A stretch of 6,367 bases of DNA, from assembly GCA_964370195.1 (NCBI GenBank), contig CAYJIH010000073.1, positions 1-6,367 on the forward strand, in the 5' to 3' direction. Position numbers and translations under genes: made by a program. Below, one piece after another: positions 1 to 6,358 of this stretch; within the stretch, counting starts at the first letter, position 1, and the number at the start of each line of letters is the position of its first letter. Under the pieces are notes generated by a model. The model was not told the DNA's origin and searched no databases. It saw nothing but the letters and a program-made list of their open reading frames with translations. This stretch comes from JAAYCI01 sp964370195 (GTDB lineage: Bacteria > Bacillota > Clostridia > Oscillospirales > Ruminococcaceae).

Positions 1-1096
1 GTAATAGTGAGTAGCCGAATTCCATCTCCACTTGTTCTACACTCAACAAATTATAGACATTATCGATGTTGCGATAATAGCTTGCTTCGCTTGTTACTTC
101 GTTGGTGGGCAAACCGGTTTCGTCCATGCCGTCGGCCAAAACGGGCGCTTGTTGTTTTGCTTTGCGAAGCAACAATATGCCAAACCCAATTAGCATGGCG
201 CTAACAAGAAGCACTTGCAAAGGCGGGAAACCAACAAAAATCAAAAGAGACATGATACAGCCGGTTACAATAAGTGCAATCGGCTGTGCCATAAATTGGT
301 GTGCAATGGCCTGATTTAGGCTGTTGTCGTTGCCACTGCGTGTTACCACCATGCCGGTGGCAATAGAGATAAGCAGCGACGGAATTTGGCTCATTAAACC
401 ATTGCCAATGGTGGCGGTGGCAAAAATATCTAAAACTGCATTGATATCGCCAAGGCCGGCAATTAATCCGATGATAATACCGCCGATGAAATTGATAAAC
501 ACAATGATAATGGAGATGATAGAATCTCCTTTTACAAACTTGGTGGCACCGTCCATAGAACCAAAAAAGTCTGCTTCGCTTTGCACGTTCACACGGCGAC
601 GGCGGGCTTCGTCTTCATCAATTAAACCGGAGTTTAAGTCAGCGTCAATGGCCATTTGTTTGCCGGGCATGGCATCTAGTGTAAAGCGGGCGCTCACCTC
701 GGCGACACGCTCAGAGCCTTTGGTGATAACCATAAATTGTGCCAGCACTAAAATGAGGAAAATTACAATACCAATAACAAAATTTCCTTGGATGATGAAC
801 TCACCAAATGCGCGGATAACACTGCCGGCGTCACCGTTATAAAATAAAATGCGGCGTGTAGCGGCCACATTGAGTGATAGCCGAAATACAGTGGTGATGA
901 GCAAAACCGATGGGAAGATAGAAAATTCCAGTGGCTGCTTGATGTACATAGTGATGAGCAAAATAACAAAGCTGAGCGCAATGTTTAAAATAAAAAACAA
1001 ATCTAAAAGCACGGCAGGCAAAGGAACAATCAACAGCAAAATAACCGCGATAACAATAATCGCGACACTATTTTGAAGTGGATTGAATTTCTTCAC
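1..1096 (-). CDS. flhA: Flagellar export gate protein FlhA, N-terminal part (cut by window edge)
   Basis: FlhA is the large inner-membrane subunit of the flagellar type III export gate, which couples proton flow to export and docks substrate-chaperone complexes through its cytoplasmic domain. I translated 365 codons without a stop. The FHIPEP-family signature is unmistakable at residues 130-153 (RVAEVSARFTLDAMPGKQM followed by AIDAD). Hydrophobic segments lie at about 12-33, 36-52, 60-75, 104-124, 192-216, 229-250 and 272-310, with the charged cytoplasmic loop EDEARRRR at 161-168 between them. D191 in the motif KGD appears to match the conserved Asp implicated in proton coupling (by recalled alignment). 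The family is about 680-700 residues, so most of the C-terminal cytoplasmic domain is outside the window. The start is a GTG at 1096-1094, chosen because AAGGAG lies 7 nt upstream and the protein then begins KKFNPLQNS, as usual for FlhA. It follows flhB by 33 nt in the same operon. Confidence 0.96.
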   Translation of the reverse strand, partial: MKKFNPLQNSVAIIVIAVILLLIVPLPAVLLDLFFILNIALSFVILLITMYIKQPLEFSIFPSVLLITTVFRLSLNVAATRRILFYNGDAGSVIRAFGEFIIQGNFVIGIVIFLILVLAQFMVITKGSERVAEVSARFTLDAMPGKQMAIDADLNSGLIDEDEARRRRVNVQSEADFFGSMDGATKFVKGDSIISIIIVFINFIGGIIIGLIAGLGDINAVLDIFATATIGNGLMSQIPSLLISIATGMVVTRSGNDNSLNQAIAHQFMAQPIALIVTGCIMSLLIFVGFPPLQVLLVSAMLIGFGILLLRKAKQQAPVLADGMDETGLPTNEVTSEASYYRNIDNVYNLLSVEQVEMEFGYSLL

Positions 1097-1103
1097 GTGG
1101 AGG

Positions 1104-1109
1104 CTCCTT
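1104..1109 (-). promoter_or_regulatory. Ribosome binding site of flhA
   Basis: The minus strand reads AAGGAG here, 7 nt before the GTG at 1096. It decides the start of flhA, which has no suitable ATG at this point. It lies in the 33-nt gap between flhB and flhA. Confidence 0.8.
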
Positions 1110-1129
1110 TTTTATACTATTTATGGATG

Positions 1130-2266
1130 TTAAGAAGGGGGCGGAGGTGTGGGGTTTTTAGGTTGTGGTTTTGCATTTTCAGTAGCACGTGCAGCTAGCT
1201 TTTGGCTTAAACTGCGCTTGCGCACACTGTATACAAAGGCTAACACCTCGGCAACTGCTTCGTAAAATTCTTGGGGAATTTCGGTATCCAGTGGGGCATT
1301 GTCGTACATTTTTCGTGCCAATGCCTTATTTTCTACCAACATAATATCATGTTCTTCTGCAACACGGATGATGCGCAGCGCCATTAGGTCGGCACCCTTT
1401 GCAAGAACCTTTGGGGCGTTGTCCTCGCCAAGCGTGTACTTTATAGCAATGGCATAATGTGTGGGGTTTCGAATGATGACGTCGGCTTCGGGAACGGCTT
1501 GCATCATTCGAGCTTGACTCATTTCCCGTTGCTTTTGTTTAATTTTCCCCTTGATTTGAGGGTCACCCTCGGTTTGTTTATATTCTTCTTTTAACTCATG
1601 CTTGCTCATACGCATGTCTTTTTCGTACTGCCAACGCTGATACAAAAAGTCGGCTGCAGCTAAAAAAGCAAAAATAACAGATACATTGACAACGATATCC
1701 CATACAAAGCCGGCGGCAAAATATAACACATTGAGGAAATCCATATCCAAAAGCCGCGGGAGTAAAGAAACACGCTCAACGTATTGCGAATAAATCACAT
1801 AGCCTAGGATGATGATCTTTAAAAGAGATTTAACCAATTCCACAATGCCGCGTATACTAAAAATTTTGCTAAACCCTTGGATGGGGGACAAGCGGCTGAA
1901 TTTCGGTTGTAGTGCCTCGGTGCTAAAATTTAGCCGTGTTTGTGCAGCTGTGATGATGATGGCAGCAAGAGCGGCGGTTAAAAGGCAGGGAAGTGACACA
2001 ACGGCAAACACATAAAGCGCAGTGAGGAAAAATTCTTGTGCCTCAAGGCGGCTAAGTGTTTCGCGCACACCTGCTTCAAACCAAAAACGCACCACACCAT
2101 CGGTGAGCGTTTCAAGCATAAACAGCCCGAAAATTTGCAAAACCGCAAAAACAGCCAGTAACCCACCAAGCGATATAATCTCTTGGCTTTTAAACACATT
2201 GCCTTTTTTTCGCTCATCCCGGCGGCGCTTCGCGCTCGCCTGTTCGGTTTTCTCCTGACCCGGCAA
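1130..2266 (-). CDS. flhB: Flagellar export switch protein FlhB
   Basis: FlhB is the autocleaving inner-membrane protein that switches export from rod/hook to filament substrates. The 378-residue length is normal. The N-terminus EKTEQASAKRRRDERKKGN is the typical basic FlhB leader. Four membrane segments follow at about 31-53, 83-108, 140-162 and 180-207. The cytoplasmic domain contains the cleavage motif NPTH at 267-270, with N267/P268 as the cleavage bond, followed by the conserved YAIAIKY stretch, KGAD at 290-293 and the VENKALAR region. The C-terminal tail after about residue 350 is basic, then proline-rich, ending TPPPPS. The start is TTG: AAGGGGGG lies 6 nt upstream, a TAA stop is in frame four codons before it (2279-2281), and the next possible start (a GTG at codon 24) would remove the conserved leader. 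It sits 31 nt after fliR and is not fused to it, unlike in some clostridia. Confidence 0.97.
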   Translation of the reverse strand: MPGQEKTEQASAKRRRDERKKGNVFKSQEIISLGGLLAVFAVLQIFGLFMLETLTDGVVRFWFEAGVRETLSRLEAQEFFLTALYVFAVVSLPCLLTAALAAIIITAAQTRLNFSTEALQPKFSRLSPIQGFSKIFSIRGIVELVKSLLKIIILGYVIYSQYVERVSLLPRLLDMDFLNVLYFAAGFVWDIVVNVSVIFAFLAAADFLYQRWQYEKDMRMSKHELKEEYKQTEGDPQIKGKIKQKQREMSQARMMQAVPEADVIIRNPTHYAIAIKYTLGEDNAPKVLAKGADLMALRIIRVAEEHDIMLVENKALARKMYDNAPLDTEIPQEFYEAVAEVLAFVYSVRKRSLSQKLAARATENAKPQPKNPTPPPPS

Positions 2267-2272
2267 GATGTT

Positions 2273-2280
2273 CCCCCCTT
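2273..2280 (-). promoter_or_regulatory. Ribosome binding site of flhB (TTG start)
   Basis: The minus strand reads AAGGGGGG, ending 6 nt before the TTG at 2266-2264. With the in-frame TAA at 2279-2281, which overlaps this site, it fixes the TTG as the only reasonable start of flhB. Confidence 0.75.
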
Positions 2281-2297
2281 ACAGGCTGTGTATGAAA

Positions 2298-3095
2298 TTA
2301 CGCCGTGCTTGTGCTTATCTCACCGCTCATGGCCTGTGTGCTTTGGAACAATGAATCAAACAGAACCGTGAGGTAGTCGTCGATAAATTGGCCAATAAAA
2401 GGCGATAGCAAAAATAATAGAAGGATACCCAGCATGATGCGAAGTTGGAAATTGATAACAAAAATAGTGATTTGTGGGATAAACTTCATCAAAATGCCCA
2501 TGGATACCTGCAAAACAAATTCGGCCGCCATTAAAGGGGTAACCAAACGGATGACCAATAGGAATACAGAGACAAACAGCTCTGTGATGAAGCCCGATAT
2601 ACTAAGGGAGAGTGTGGAAGCCCCTAGTGGGATATACAGAAAAGAATCGGCATACATGCGGATGAGTGCAAGATGGCTGCCTGTGGCAAACAAATATGTC
2701 ACAAAAAAAATGGTGACAATTTGCCCGGAAAAAGACACCTGAATTTGGCTAGCAGCATCTAAGGTTTTTGCCATAGCAAGGCCAATATCACTATCCATAA
2801 TTTCGCCGGCATAATACAGCAAATAGTAAAATATCAAAAATACGTAGCCGTAAACTGCCCCAACAAAAAGCTCTCTGAACATGGCGAAGGCAAACTCTAA
2901 ACCTGCAAGTTCTGCAATAGATGCGGCAGGTTGCAAAGGGGCAATGAGCAACGTGAGGCAAAGAATAAGGCCCATGCGTGCCATTTGCGGCAAATTATTG
3001 CGATTAAAAACCGGGTTCAATAAAATCATACCGGATAAACGCGTAAATACCAGCAAGTAAATGAGAAGCCCCTCAAATAAAATCTCGATTTGCAT
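2298..3095 (-). CDS. fliR: Flagellar export gate protein FliR
   Basis: FliR is a membrane subunit of the export gate core; one copy joins five FliP and four FliQ to form the channel through which flagellar subunits pass. The 265-residue length fits the family. The sequence is almost wholly hydrophobic, with about six membrane-inserting segments at roughly 9-28, 38-56, 68-96, 122-143, 168-200 and 208-237. Family features include LVFTRLSGMILLNPVF near the N-terminus, YYAGEIMDSDIGLAMA at about 94-109, and the stretch around INFQLRIMLGILLLF at 214-228. The ATG has AGGAG 7 nt upstream. fliQ ends 24 nt before it and flhB starts 31 nt after it. The short Ser/Thr-rich end (GEISTSTA) is unremarkable. 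Confidence 0.96.
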   Translation of the reverse strand: MQIEILFEGLLIYLLVFTRLSGMILLNPVFNRNNLPQMARMGLILCLTLLIAPLQPAASIAELAGLEFAFAMFRELFVGAVYGYVFLIFYYLLYYAGEIMDSDIGLAMAKTLDAASQIQVSFSGQIVTIFFVTYLFATGSHLALIRMYADSFLYIPLGASTLSLSISGFITELFVSVFLLVIRLVTPLMAAEFVLQVSMGILMKFIPQITIFVINFQLRIMLGILLLFLLSPFIGQFIDDYLTVLFDSLFQSTQAMSGEISTSTA

Positions 3096-3119
3096 GCGTC
3101 AACTCCTGCCGGCAGAAAG

Positions 3120-3386
3120 TCAGAATGTGGTCATCAATTCAAAAATATTGTACGTGAATGCTGTTATTACGTTGTAAATGAATGAGCCCATTAAAAGTAG
3201 GGTGAGGGCAATTACCAAGAGTTTTGGCACAAATGTAAGTGTTTGTTCGTGAATTTGTGTGGCGGCTTGAAAGATGGCAATAATCAGGCCCACTACAATG
3301 CTGACCACCAAAACGGGGCCGGCAATTTGCAAACAGACAGTAAGCATTTGCCGCATAATATCCAAAACCGCACCGGTGCTCAGCAT
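3120..3386 (-). CDS. fliQ: Flagellar export gate protein FliQ
   Basis: FliQ is the small gate subunit that packs around the FliP-FliR core in the basal-body membrane patch. At 88 residues it has the exact family size. It shows two membrane hairpin segments, about 14-40 and 50-76, joined by the highly conserved stretch FQAATQIHEQTLTFVPKLL (39-57). The ATG is preceded by AAGGAGG at a 7-nt spacing, and the gap from the fliP stop is only 15 nt, so that binding site occupies nearly all of it. No unusual features. Confidence 0.97.
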   Translation of the reverse strand: MLSTGAVLDIMRQMLTVCLQIAGPVLVVSIVVGLIIAIFQAATQIHEQTLTFVPKLLVIALTLLLMGSFIYNVITAFTYNIFELMTTF

Positions 3387-3401
3387 AAAGGTGCCTCCTT
3401 A

Positions 3402-4214
3402 CTACGTTCCAAATGAGTTGACCAAGGTGCTCATCATCAGGCTCCAGCCGTCTACCATTACAAAAAGTAACAACTTAAAGGGCAAAGAAATCATGGCAGG
3501 TGGAAGCATAATCATACCCATACTCATTAAAATACTACTAACAACTAAGTCAATTACCAAGAAGGGTAAAAATATCAAAAAGCCCATCATAAAAGCACGA
3601 GAAAGTTCGCTTGTTAAAAAAGCAGGTGTGATTACTGTTAAAGGAAGCTCTATCAGTTCAACCGGGTTTGCCGGGTCGGCCACTTGTGGCACTTCGTTAC
3701 CACTTAAATCTAAAAACATTTCCAAAGAGGCATCTGTGGTTTGTGTTAGCATAAATTGCTTTAACGGAACCGTTGCTTCTTCTAAGGCTTCCGTGCTTGT
3801 AATTTCCCCTTCAATATACGGCTGATAGGCCACTTCGTTCATGGCCTCAATGGTGGGGGTCATGATAAACAAGCTTAAAAAAATGGCAAGCCCAATAAGC
3901 ACCATATTCGGTGGTGATTGAGCCGTTCCCATTGCGTTTCGTAAAAAACTCAGCACAATCACAATACGTGTGAAGCTGGTCATCATTAAAACAATGGAAG
4001 GCAAAAGAGCAAAAAAGGAGAAAATTACAATTACTTCTAAAGCGCCAAGGTTTCCCTCTGTATTTTCGGCGTTCACATCAATGCTGATGTCGGCCGCATG
4101 AGCGGTTACAGTGGAAAACAGCAGAAAAAAGCCACAAAGCAATAAAAGACAAAGCAGAAACTTAAAAACACGTCTCGCAAGCTTTTTCTGGTTTTCTGAG
4201 AGCACGTGATTCAT
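3402..4214 (-). CDS. fliP: Flagellar export gate protein FliP
   Basis: FliP is the main pore-forming subunit of the export gate (five copies). From the ATG at 4214 the protein has 270 residues. Residues 1-40 look like a cleavable signal peptide: basic start (KKLARR), hydrophobic core (FLLCLLLLCGFFLLF) and a likely cleavage after AHA at 40. FliP of Salmonella is also cleaved. Both family signatures are present: MMTSFTRIVIVLSFLRNAMG (77-96) followed by QSPPNMVLIGL, and GFLIFLPFLVIDLVVSSILM (211-230) followed by SMGMIMLPPAMISLPFKLLL. An acidic extramembrane stretch lies between them (about 122-195). The same frame is open up to 4346, but those extra codons are antiphase to fliO and encode a Pro/Arg/His-rich shadow. 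GGGAGG lies 6 nt before the ATG at 4214, and this ATG overlaps the fliO stop (ATGA), which implies coupled translation. Confidence 0.97.
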   Translation of the reverse strand: MNHVLSENQKKLARRVFKFLLCLLLLCGFFLLFSTVTAHAADISIDVNAENTEGNLGALEVIVIFSFFALLPSIVLMMTSFTRIVIVLSFLRNAMGTAQSPPNMVLIGLAIFLSLFIMTPTIEAMNEVAYQPYIEGEITSTEALEEATVPLKQFMLTQTTDASLEMFLDLSGNEVPQVADPANPVELIELPLTVITPAFLTSELSRAFMMGFLIFLPFLVIDLVVSSILMSMGMIMLPPAMISLPFKLLLFVMVDGWSLMMSTLVNSFGT

Positions 4215-4603
4215 AACGTTCCTCCCGGCCCATCCGTGTGGTCGGGCTTTTTTAATTTTTTGGCAGCTTCTTTCAGGGCATCCTGAAAGGAAAGGAGGTT
4301 CTCGGGGGGAGGGGGCGCTTGGATGGTGTGCTCTGGGTCGTCCCATTCGTTGATGGTTTGTATGCTATGGTCGCTAACGGCAATTAAATATACCTTGCTT
4401 TGTACACGTACAAGCAAAAGCGTGCTATTTTTTCCAATGGTCATGCGGTCAAGCACTTGCAAAAGGCGGCCACTTCGGGCAAAACCACCCAAATTGCCAG
4501 TGCGTGAGTTGAGCCAGTGTAAAATAAACCAAGCCAATGCCAACACAAAAACCAAGGCAAGCAGCGTACCTAAAATTCGTAAAACTGTTTCCCCTAAACC
4601 CAA
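4211..4603 (-). CDS. fliO: Flagellar assembly protein FliO (FliZ of Bacillus)
   Basis: FliO is a small bitopic membrane protein that helps assemble and stabilise the FliP complex. The sequence has one strong membrane segment (LGTLLALVFVLALAWFIL, starting about ten residues in) and then the FliO cytoplasmic domain with LLQVLDRMTIGKNSTLLLVR and VYLIAVSD. The tail contains a PPPP run followed by a Lys/Ala-rich helix. Family membership also rests on its place between cheY and fliP. The start is uncertain. The frame is open to a GTG at 4669 (152 residues), but that GTG lies in the stem of a hairpin and has no convincing binding site. I prefer the TTG at 4603 (130 residues), which has AGGAGG 10 nt upstream and still keeps the membrane segment. 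The stop overlaps the fliP start by 4 nt. Confidence 0.9.
   Translation of the reverse strand: MGLGETVLRILGTLLALVFVLALAWFILHWLNSRTGNLGGFARSGRLLQVLDRMTIGKNSTLLLVRVQSKVYLIAVSDHSIQTINEWDDPEHTIQAPPPPENLLSFQDALKEAAKKLKKPDHTDGPGGTL
4221..4226 (-). promoter_or_regulatory. Ribosome binding site of fliP
   Basis: The minus strand reads GGGAGG 6 nt before the ATG at 4214. It lies inside the last codons of fliO and decides the fliP start against longer upstream choices in the same frame. Confidence 0.75.
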
Positions 4604-4613
4604 TGATTCAAAG

Positions 4614-4619
4614 CCTCCT
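4614..4619 (-). promoter_or_regulatory. Probable ribosome binding site of fliO
   Basis: A perfect AGGAGG on the minus strand lies 10 nt before a TTG at 4603-4601. It follows the hairpin at 4639-4668 and its T-rich tail, so the RNA downstream of the hairpin carries its own translation start. The spacing is slightly long. Confidence 0.5.
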
Positions 4620-4624
4620 GTGTT

Positions 4625-4668
4625 TGCAAATAAATAAATGCCCGGACGCAAAAGCTGTGTTCCGGGCA
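4625..4668 (-). terminator. Hairpin with T-rich tail between cheY and fliO (possible attenuator)
   Basis: On the minus strand, 8 nt after the cheY stop, there is a perfect 8-bp inverted repeat, TGCCCGGA and TCCGGGCA (4668-4661 and 4646-4639), with a 14-nt loop. It is followed at once by ATTTATTTATTTG. This resembles an intrinsic terminator, but the stem is short, the loop large and the T-run interrupted. Partial termination, or protection and processing of the cheY end of the message, is more likely than a full stop, because the export genes downstream show no other clear promoter. It would also explain why the GTG at 4669 is a poor start for fliO. Confidence 0.45.
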
Positions 4669-4676
4669 CGCAATTC

Positions 4677-5042
4677 TTATCCCAGTACTTTTTCTACAGT
4701 TTGTAAAATACGGTCTGGTTTAAAGGGTTTTACAATAAAATCCAAAGCACCAAAACGGATGGCATCCACCACCATCGATTCTTGGCCCATTGCAGAACAC
4801 ATTACAATTTTTGCACTTGCATCGGCCTCTTTAATGGCCTGCAGTGCTTGTAAACCATCCATGTTTGGCATAGTGATATCCATAATTACAAGGTCTGGTT
4901 TTTCTGCTAAGTACGTGTCAAGTGCAAGTTGGCCGTCTGCGGCTTCAATTAAGTTTGTGAATCCTTGGCCGGTTAAGGTGTTTTTAATCATCATGCGCAT
5001 AAAGGCGGCGTCGTCTACAATTAAAATCTTTTTGTCTTTCAT
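4677..5042 (-). CDS. cheY: Chemotaxis response regulator CheY
   Basis: CheY is the single-domain receiver that is phosphorylated by CheA and then binds the flagellar switch. From the ATG at 5042 it has 121 residues, a normal length, with no output domain. The receiver active site is complete: acidic pair D10/D11 in ILIVDDAAFMRMM, phosphoacceptor D55 in VIMDITMPNMDG, S83 in the Thr/Ser position (VMCSAMG), aromatic F102, and K105 in the KPF motif. AFMRMM and the position between fliY and fliO point to the flagellar CheY rather than another receiver. A TTG three codons upstream (5051) is an alternative start: AGGAAGGG at 5062-5055 lies 12 nt from the ATG, with its AGGA part 7 nt from the TTG. 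I keep the ATG because MKDKKILIVDD is the usual beginning. Gaps of about 75-86 nt separate it from both neighbours, wider than elsewhere here. Confidence 0.96.
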   Translation of the reverse strand: MKDKKILIVDDAAFMRMMIKNTLTGQGFTNLIEAADGQLALDTYLAEKPDLVIMDITMPNMDGLQALQAIKEADASAKIVMCSAMGQESMVVDAIRFGALDFIVKPFKPDRILQTVEKVLG

Positions 5043-5076
5043 AATTTGCAAAATCCCTTCCTATATCAAGTTTTAA

Positions 5077-5104
5077 TTTATATAAATAAAACGTACAGCG
5101 TAAA
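5077..5104 (-). promoter_or_regulatory. Possible weak promoter before cheY
   Basis: In the gap between fliY and cheY the minus strand reads TTTACG (5104-5099), a 16-nt spacer, then TATAAA (5082-5077). These match 4 of 6 and 5 of 6 bases of the sigma-A consensus. The -10 lies 34 nt before the cheY ATG. The region is AT-rich, so a chance match is quite possible. No sigma-D type sequence was seen. Confidence 0.25.
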
Positions 5105-5128
5105 ATAAGTGGTAAGAACCAAACGCAA

Positions 5129-6346
5129 CTACTTTTGAGGGCCACTGAGGGAATTGATGAGTTCTTTTGTGCCTACAATTTCTGTAATCCGAACGCCGAA
5201 ATTATCATCAATAACCACTACGTCCCCGTGGGCAATTAATTGCCCGTTTACCACAACATCTACAGGGGCACCCGCTTGCTTGTCCAATTCCACCACTGTG
5301 CCAGAGGTAAAATTCATGATGTCCTTGATTTTTCGTTTCGTGTTGCCAATTTCAATAGAAACATTAAGTGGCACATTCATTATTAAATCAAGGTTGTTTC
5401 CCATAACAGGAATGTTATCGGCGTAAGAGCCTTGTGGAAACTCAGGGAACTCTACGCTATGAACATCTGCTTGTGGGGGCACTTGGTATGCCGAGGGTGG
5501 ATACGCATACGCGGCAGGCGGCGGATAACCAGGTGGTGGATAAGCCGCCGGTGGTGGGGCAGCTGCTGCCATGGGTGGTGGTGCTGCCATGGGGGGCGGT
5601 GCTGCGGGTGGCGGTGACGCTGCAACAGGGGGTGGTGGGGCAGCCGCCGCTGGCGGGGGTGTTGCTGCTACAGTTGCATCAGCGGGCTCTGCGTCACCAC
5701 TCCACTCGGGATGGTGCATGTCTCCTTCTGGGTTGATAAACGGAGAAATGATGTCTCGCACCAAATCTACGGTCATAACACTTACAAATTCAGATTCGAG
5801 CATGTCCTTGATGGAAAGCTTGAATGTGACAACGGCAACATCTTCCTCTGGTGGTAAATTGATCGCCTCGGTTAATGTGATTTCATCCATTACCTTAGCG
5901 TCAGGGGTGGAGATGTCAATGGTTCTGTTGAGAAAATCGGCTAGTGCAGTGGAAGAAGAACCCATCATTTGGTTCATTACTTCGCACGCGGCTGAAATCG
6001 ATAACTCATCAAAAACAAAATCATCGGTGGGCTCGCCTGTGATACCCATCATCGCGTTTAAAATAAGTTGCATGTCTGTTTGGCGGAATACCATTACATT
6101 CGAGCCATCCAGCCCTTTTGTGTAAACAATTTTAACAAGTAAAGCCGGCTCATATTGTTTATAGGTAATCTCGCCCATTTTTTGTACAAGAACAGTGGGA
6201 GTGGTTATTTCCACTTGCTTGTCCAACATCTGGGAAATGGCTGTAGCAGCCGAACCCATACTGATGTTTAAAACCTCACCTATTGCATCAATCTCAAGTG
6301 GTGAAAGAATCATTCCCTCTGCACCATCGGTTGGATTTGTCCCCAT
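5129..6346 (-). CDS. fliY: Flagellar motor switch phosphatase FliY
   Basis: FliY is a C-ring protein of Bacillota and some other phyla that combines CheY-P phosphatase activity with a FliN-like switch domain. The 405 residues divide into a CheC/CheX-like region (about 14-200), a Pro/Ala linker (about 222-292) and a C-terminal SpoA/FliN domain (about 316-393, with NVPLNVSIEIGNTKRKIKDI and VNGQLIAHGDVVVIDDNFGV). Both phosphatase motifs of the form D/S-x3-E-x2-N-x22-P are intact: D20, E24, N27, P50 and S118, E122, N125, P148. The ATG is certain: GAGGAGG lies 5 nt upstream and an in-frame TAG sits seven codons upstream at the window edge. The N-terminus therefore goes almost straight into the first phosphatase helix and lacks the EIDALL-type CheY-P-binding peptide known from B. 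subtilis FliY. fliM is expected just upstream, outside the window. Confidence 0.96.
   Translation of the reverse strand: MGTNPTDGAEGMILSPLEIDAIGEVLNISMGSAATAISQMLDKQVEITTPTVLVQKMGEITYKQYEPALLVKIVYTKGLDGSNVMVFRQTDMQLILNAMMGITGEPTDDFVFDELSISAACEVMNQMMGSSSTALADFLNRTIDISTPDAKVMDEITLTEAINLPPEEDVAVVTFKLSIKDMLESEFVSVMTVDLVRDIISPFINPEGDMHHPEWSGDAEPADATVAATPPPAAAAPPPPVAASPPPAAPPPMAAPPPMAAAAPPPAAYPPPGYPPPAAYAYPPSAYQVPPQADVHSVEFPEFPQGSYADNIPVMGNNLDLIMNVPLNVSIEIGNTKRKIKDIMNFTSGTVVELDKQAGAPVDVVVNGQLIAHGDVVVIDDNFGVRITEIVGTKELINSLSGPQK
5471..5665 (-). repeat. Proline/alanine-rich low-complexity linker in fliY
   Basis: This coding segment gives FliY residues 228-292, made mostly of Pro and Ala with some Tyr, Gly and Met. 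It contains eight runs of three or more prolines. At its centre is a tandem copy of an 18-bp unit (5564-5581 and 5582-5599, 16 of 18 bases identical) encoding PPPMAA twice, a sign of growth by local duplication. The plus strand is correspondingly rich in G runs. It joins the phosphatase region to the FliN-like domain. Confidence 0.85.
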
Positions 6347-6351
6347 GGTAT

Positions 6352-6358
6352 CCTCCTC
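6352..6358 (-). promoter_or_regulatory. Ribosome binding site of fliY
   Basis: The minus strand reads GAGGAGG 5 nt before the ATG at 6346. A TAG at 6367-6365 is in frame with fliY and may also end the preceding gene, though the window is too short to tell. Confidence 0.8.

Noticed and set aside
324..842. Plus-strand open frame of 172 codons
   Set aside because: It lies wholly antisense to flhA, whose frame carries the FHIPEP signature. The plus-strand peptide is a repetitive Ile/Thr/Ser/Lys/Met composition with no family resemblance.
3106..3115. 10-bp perfect palindrome CTGCCGGCAG between fliQ and fliR
   Set aside because: It has no loop and would form only about 3 bp as a hairpin. It overlaps the fliR binding site by chance and is too short to call an operator.
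3274..3825. Plus-strand open frame of 183 codons
   Set aside because: It is antisense to fliQ and fliP and has a biased Ile/Lys/Thr composition typical of a reverse-strand shadow of membrane protein genes.
4215..4346. Upstream extension of the fliP frame (44 extra codons)
   Set aside because: The extension overlaps fliO out of frame, is Pro/Arg/His-rich, and would bury the FliP signal peptide. The ATG at 4214 has its own GGGAGG and an ATGA overlap with fliO.
5591..5659. G-run cluster on the plus strand as a possible G-quadruplex
   Set aside because: The runs are separated by irregular gaps of up to 19 nt and follow directly from proline codons in FliY, so coding content explains them.
5571..6125. 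Plus-strand open frame of 184 codons, Gly/Ala-rich start
   Set aside because: It is the antisense of the FliY proline linker and phosphatase region; the Gly-rich start simply mirrors CCN/GCN codons.
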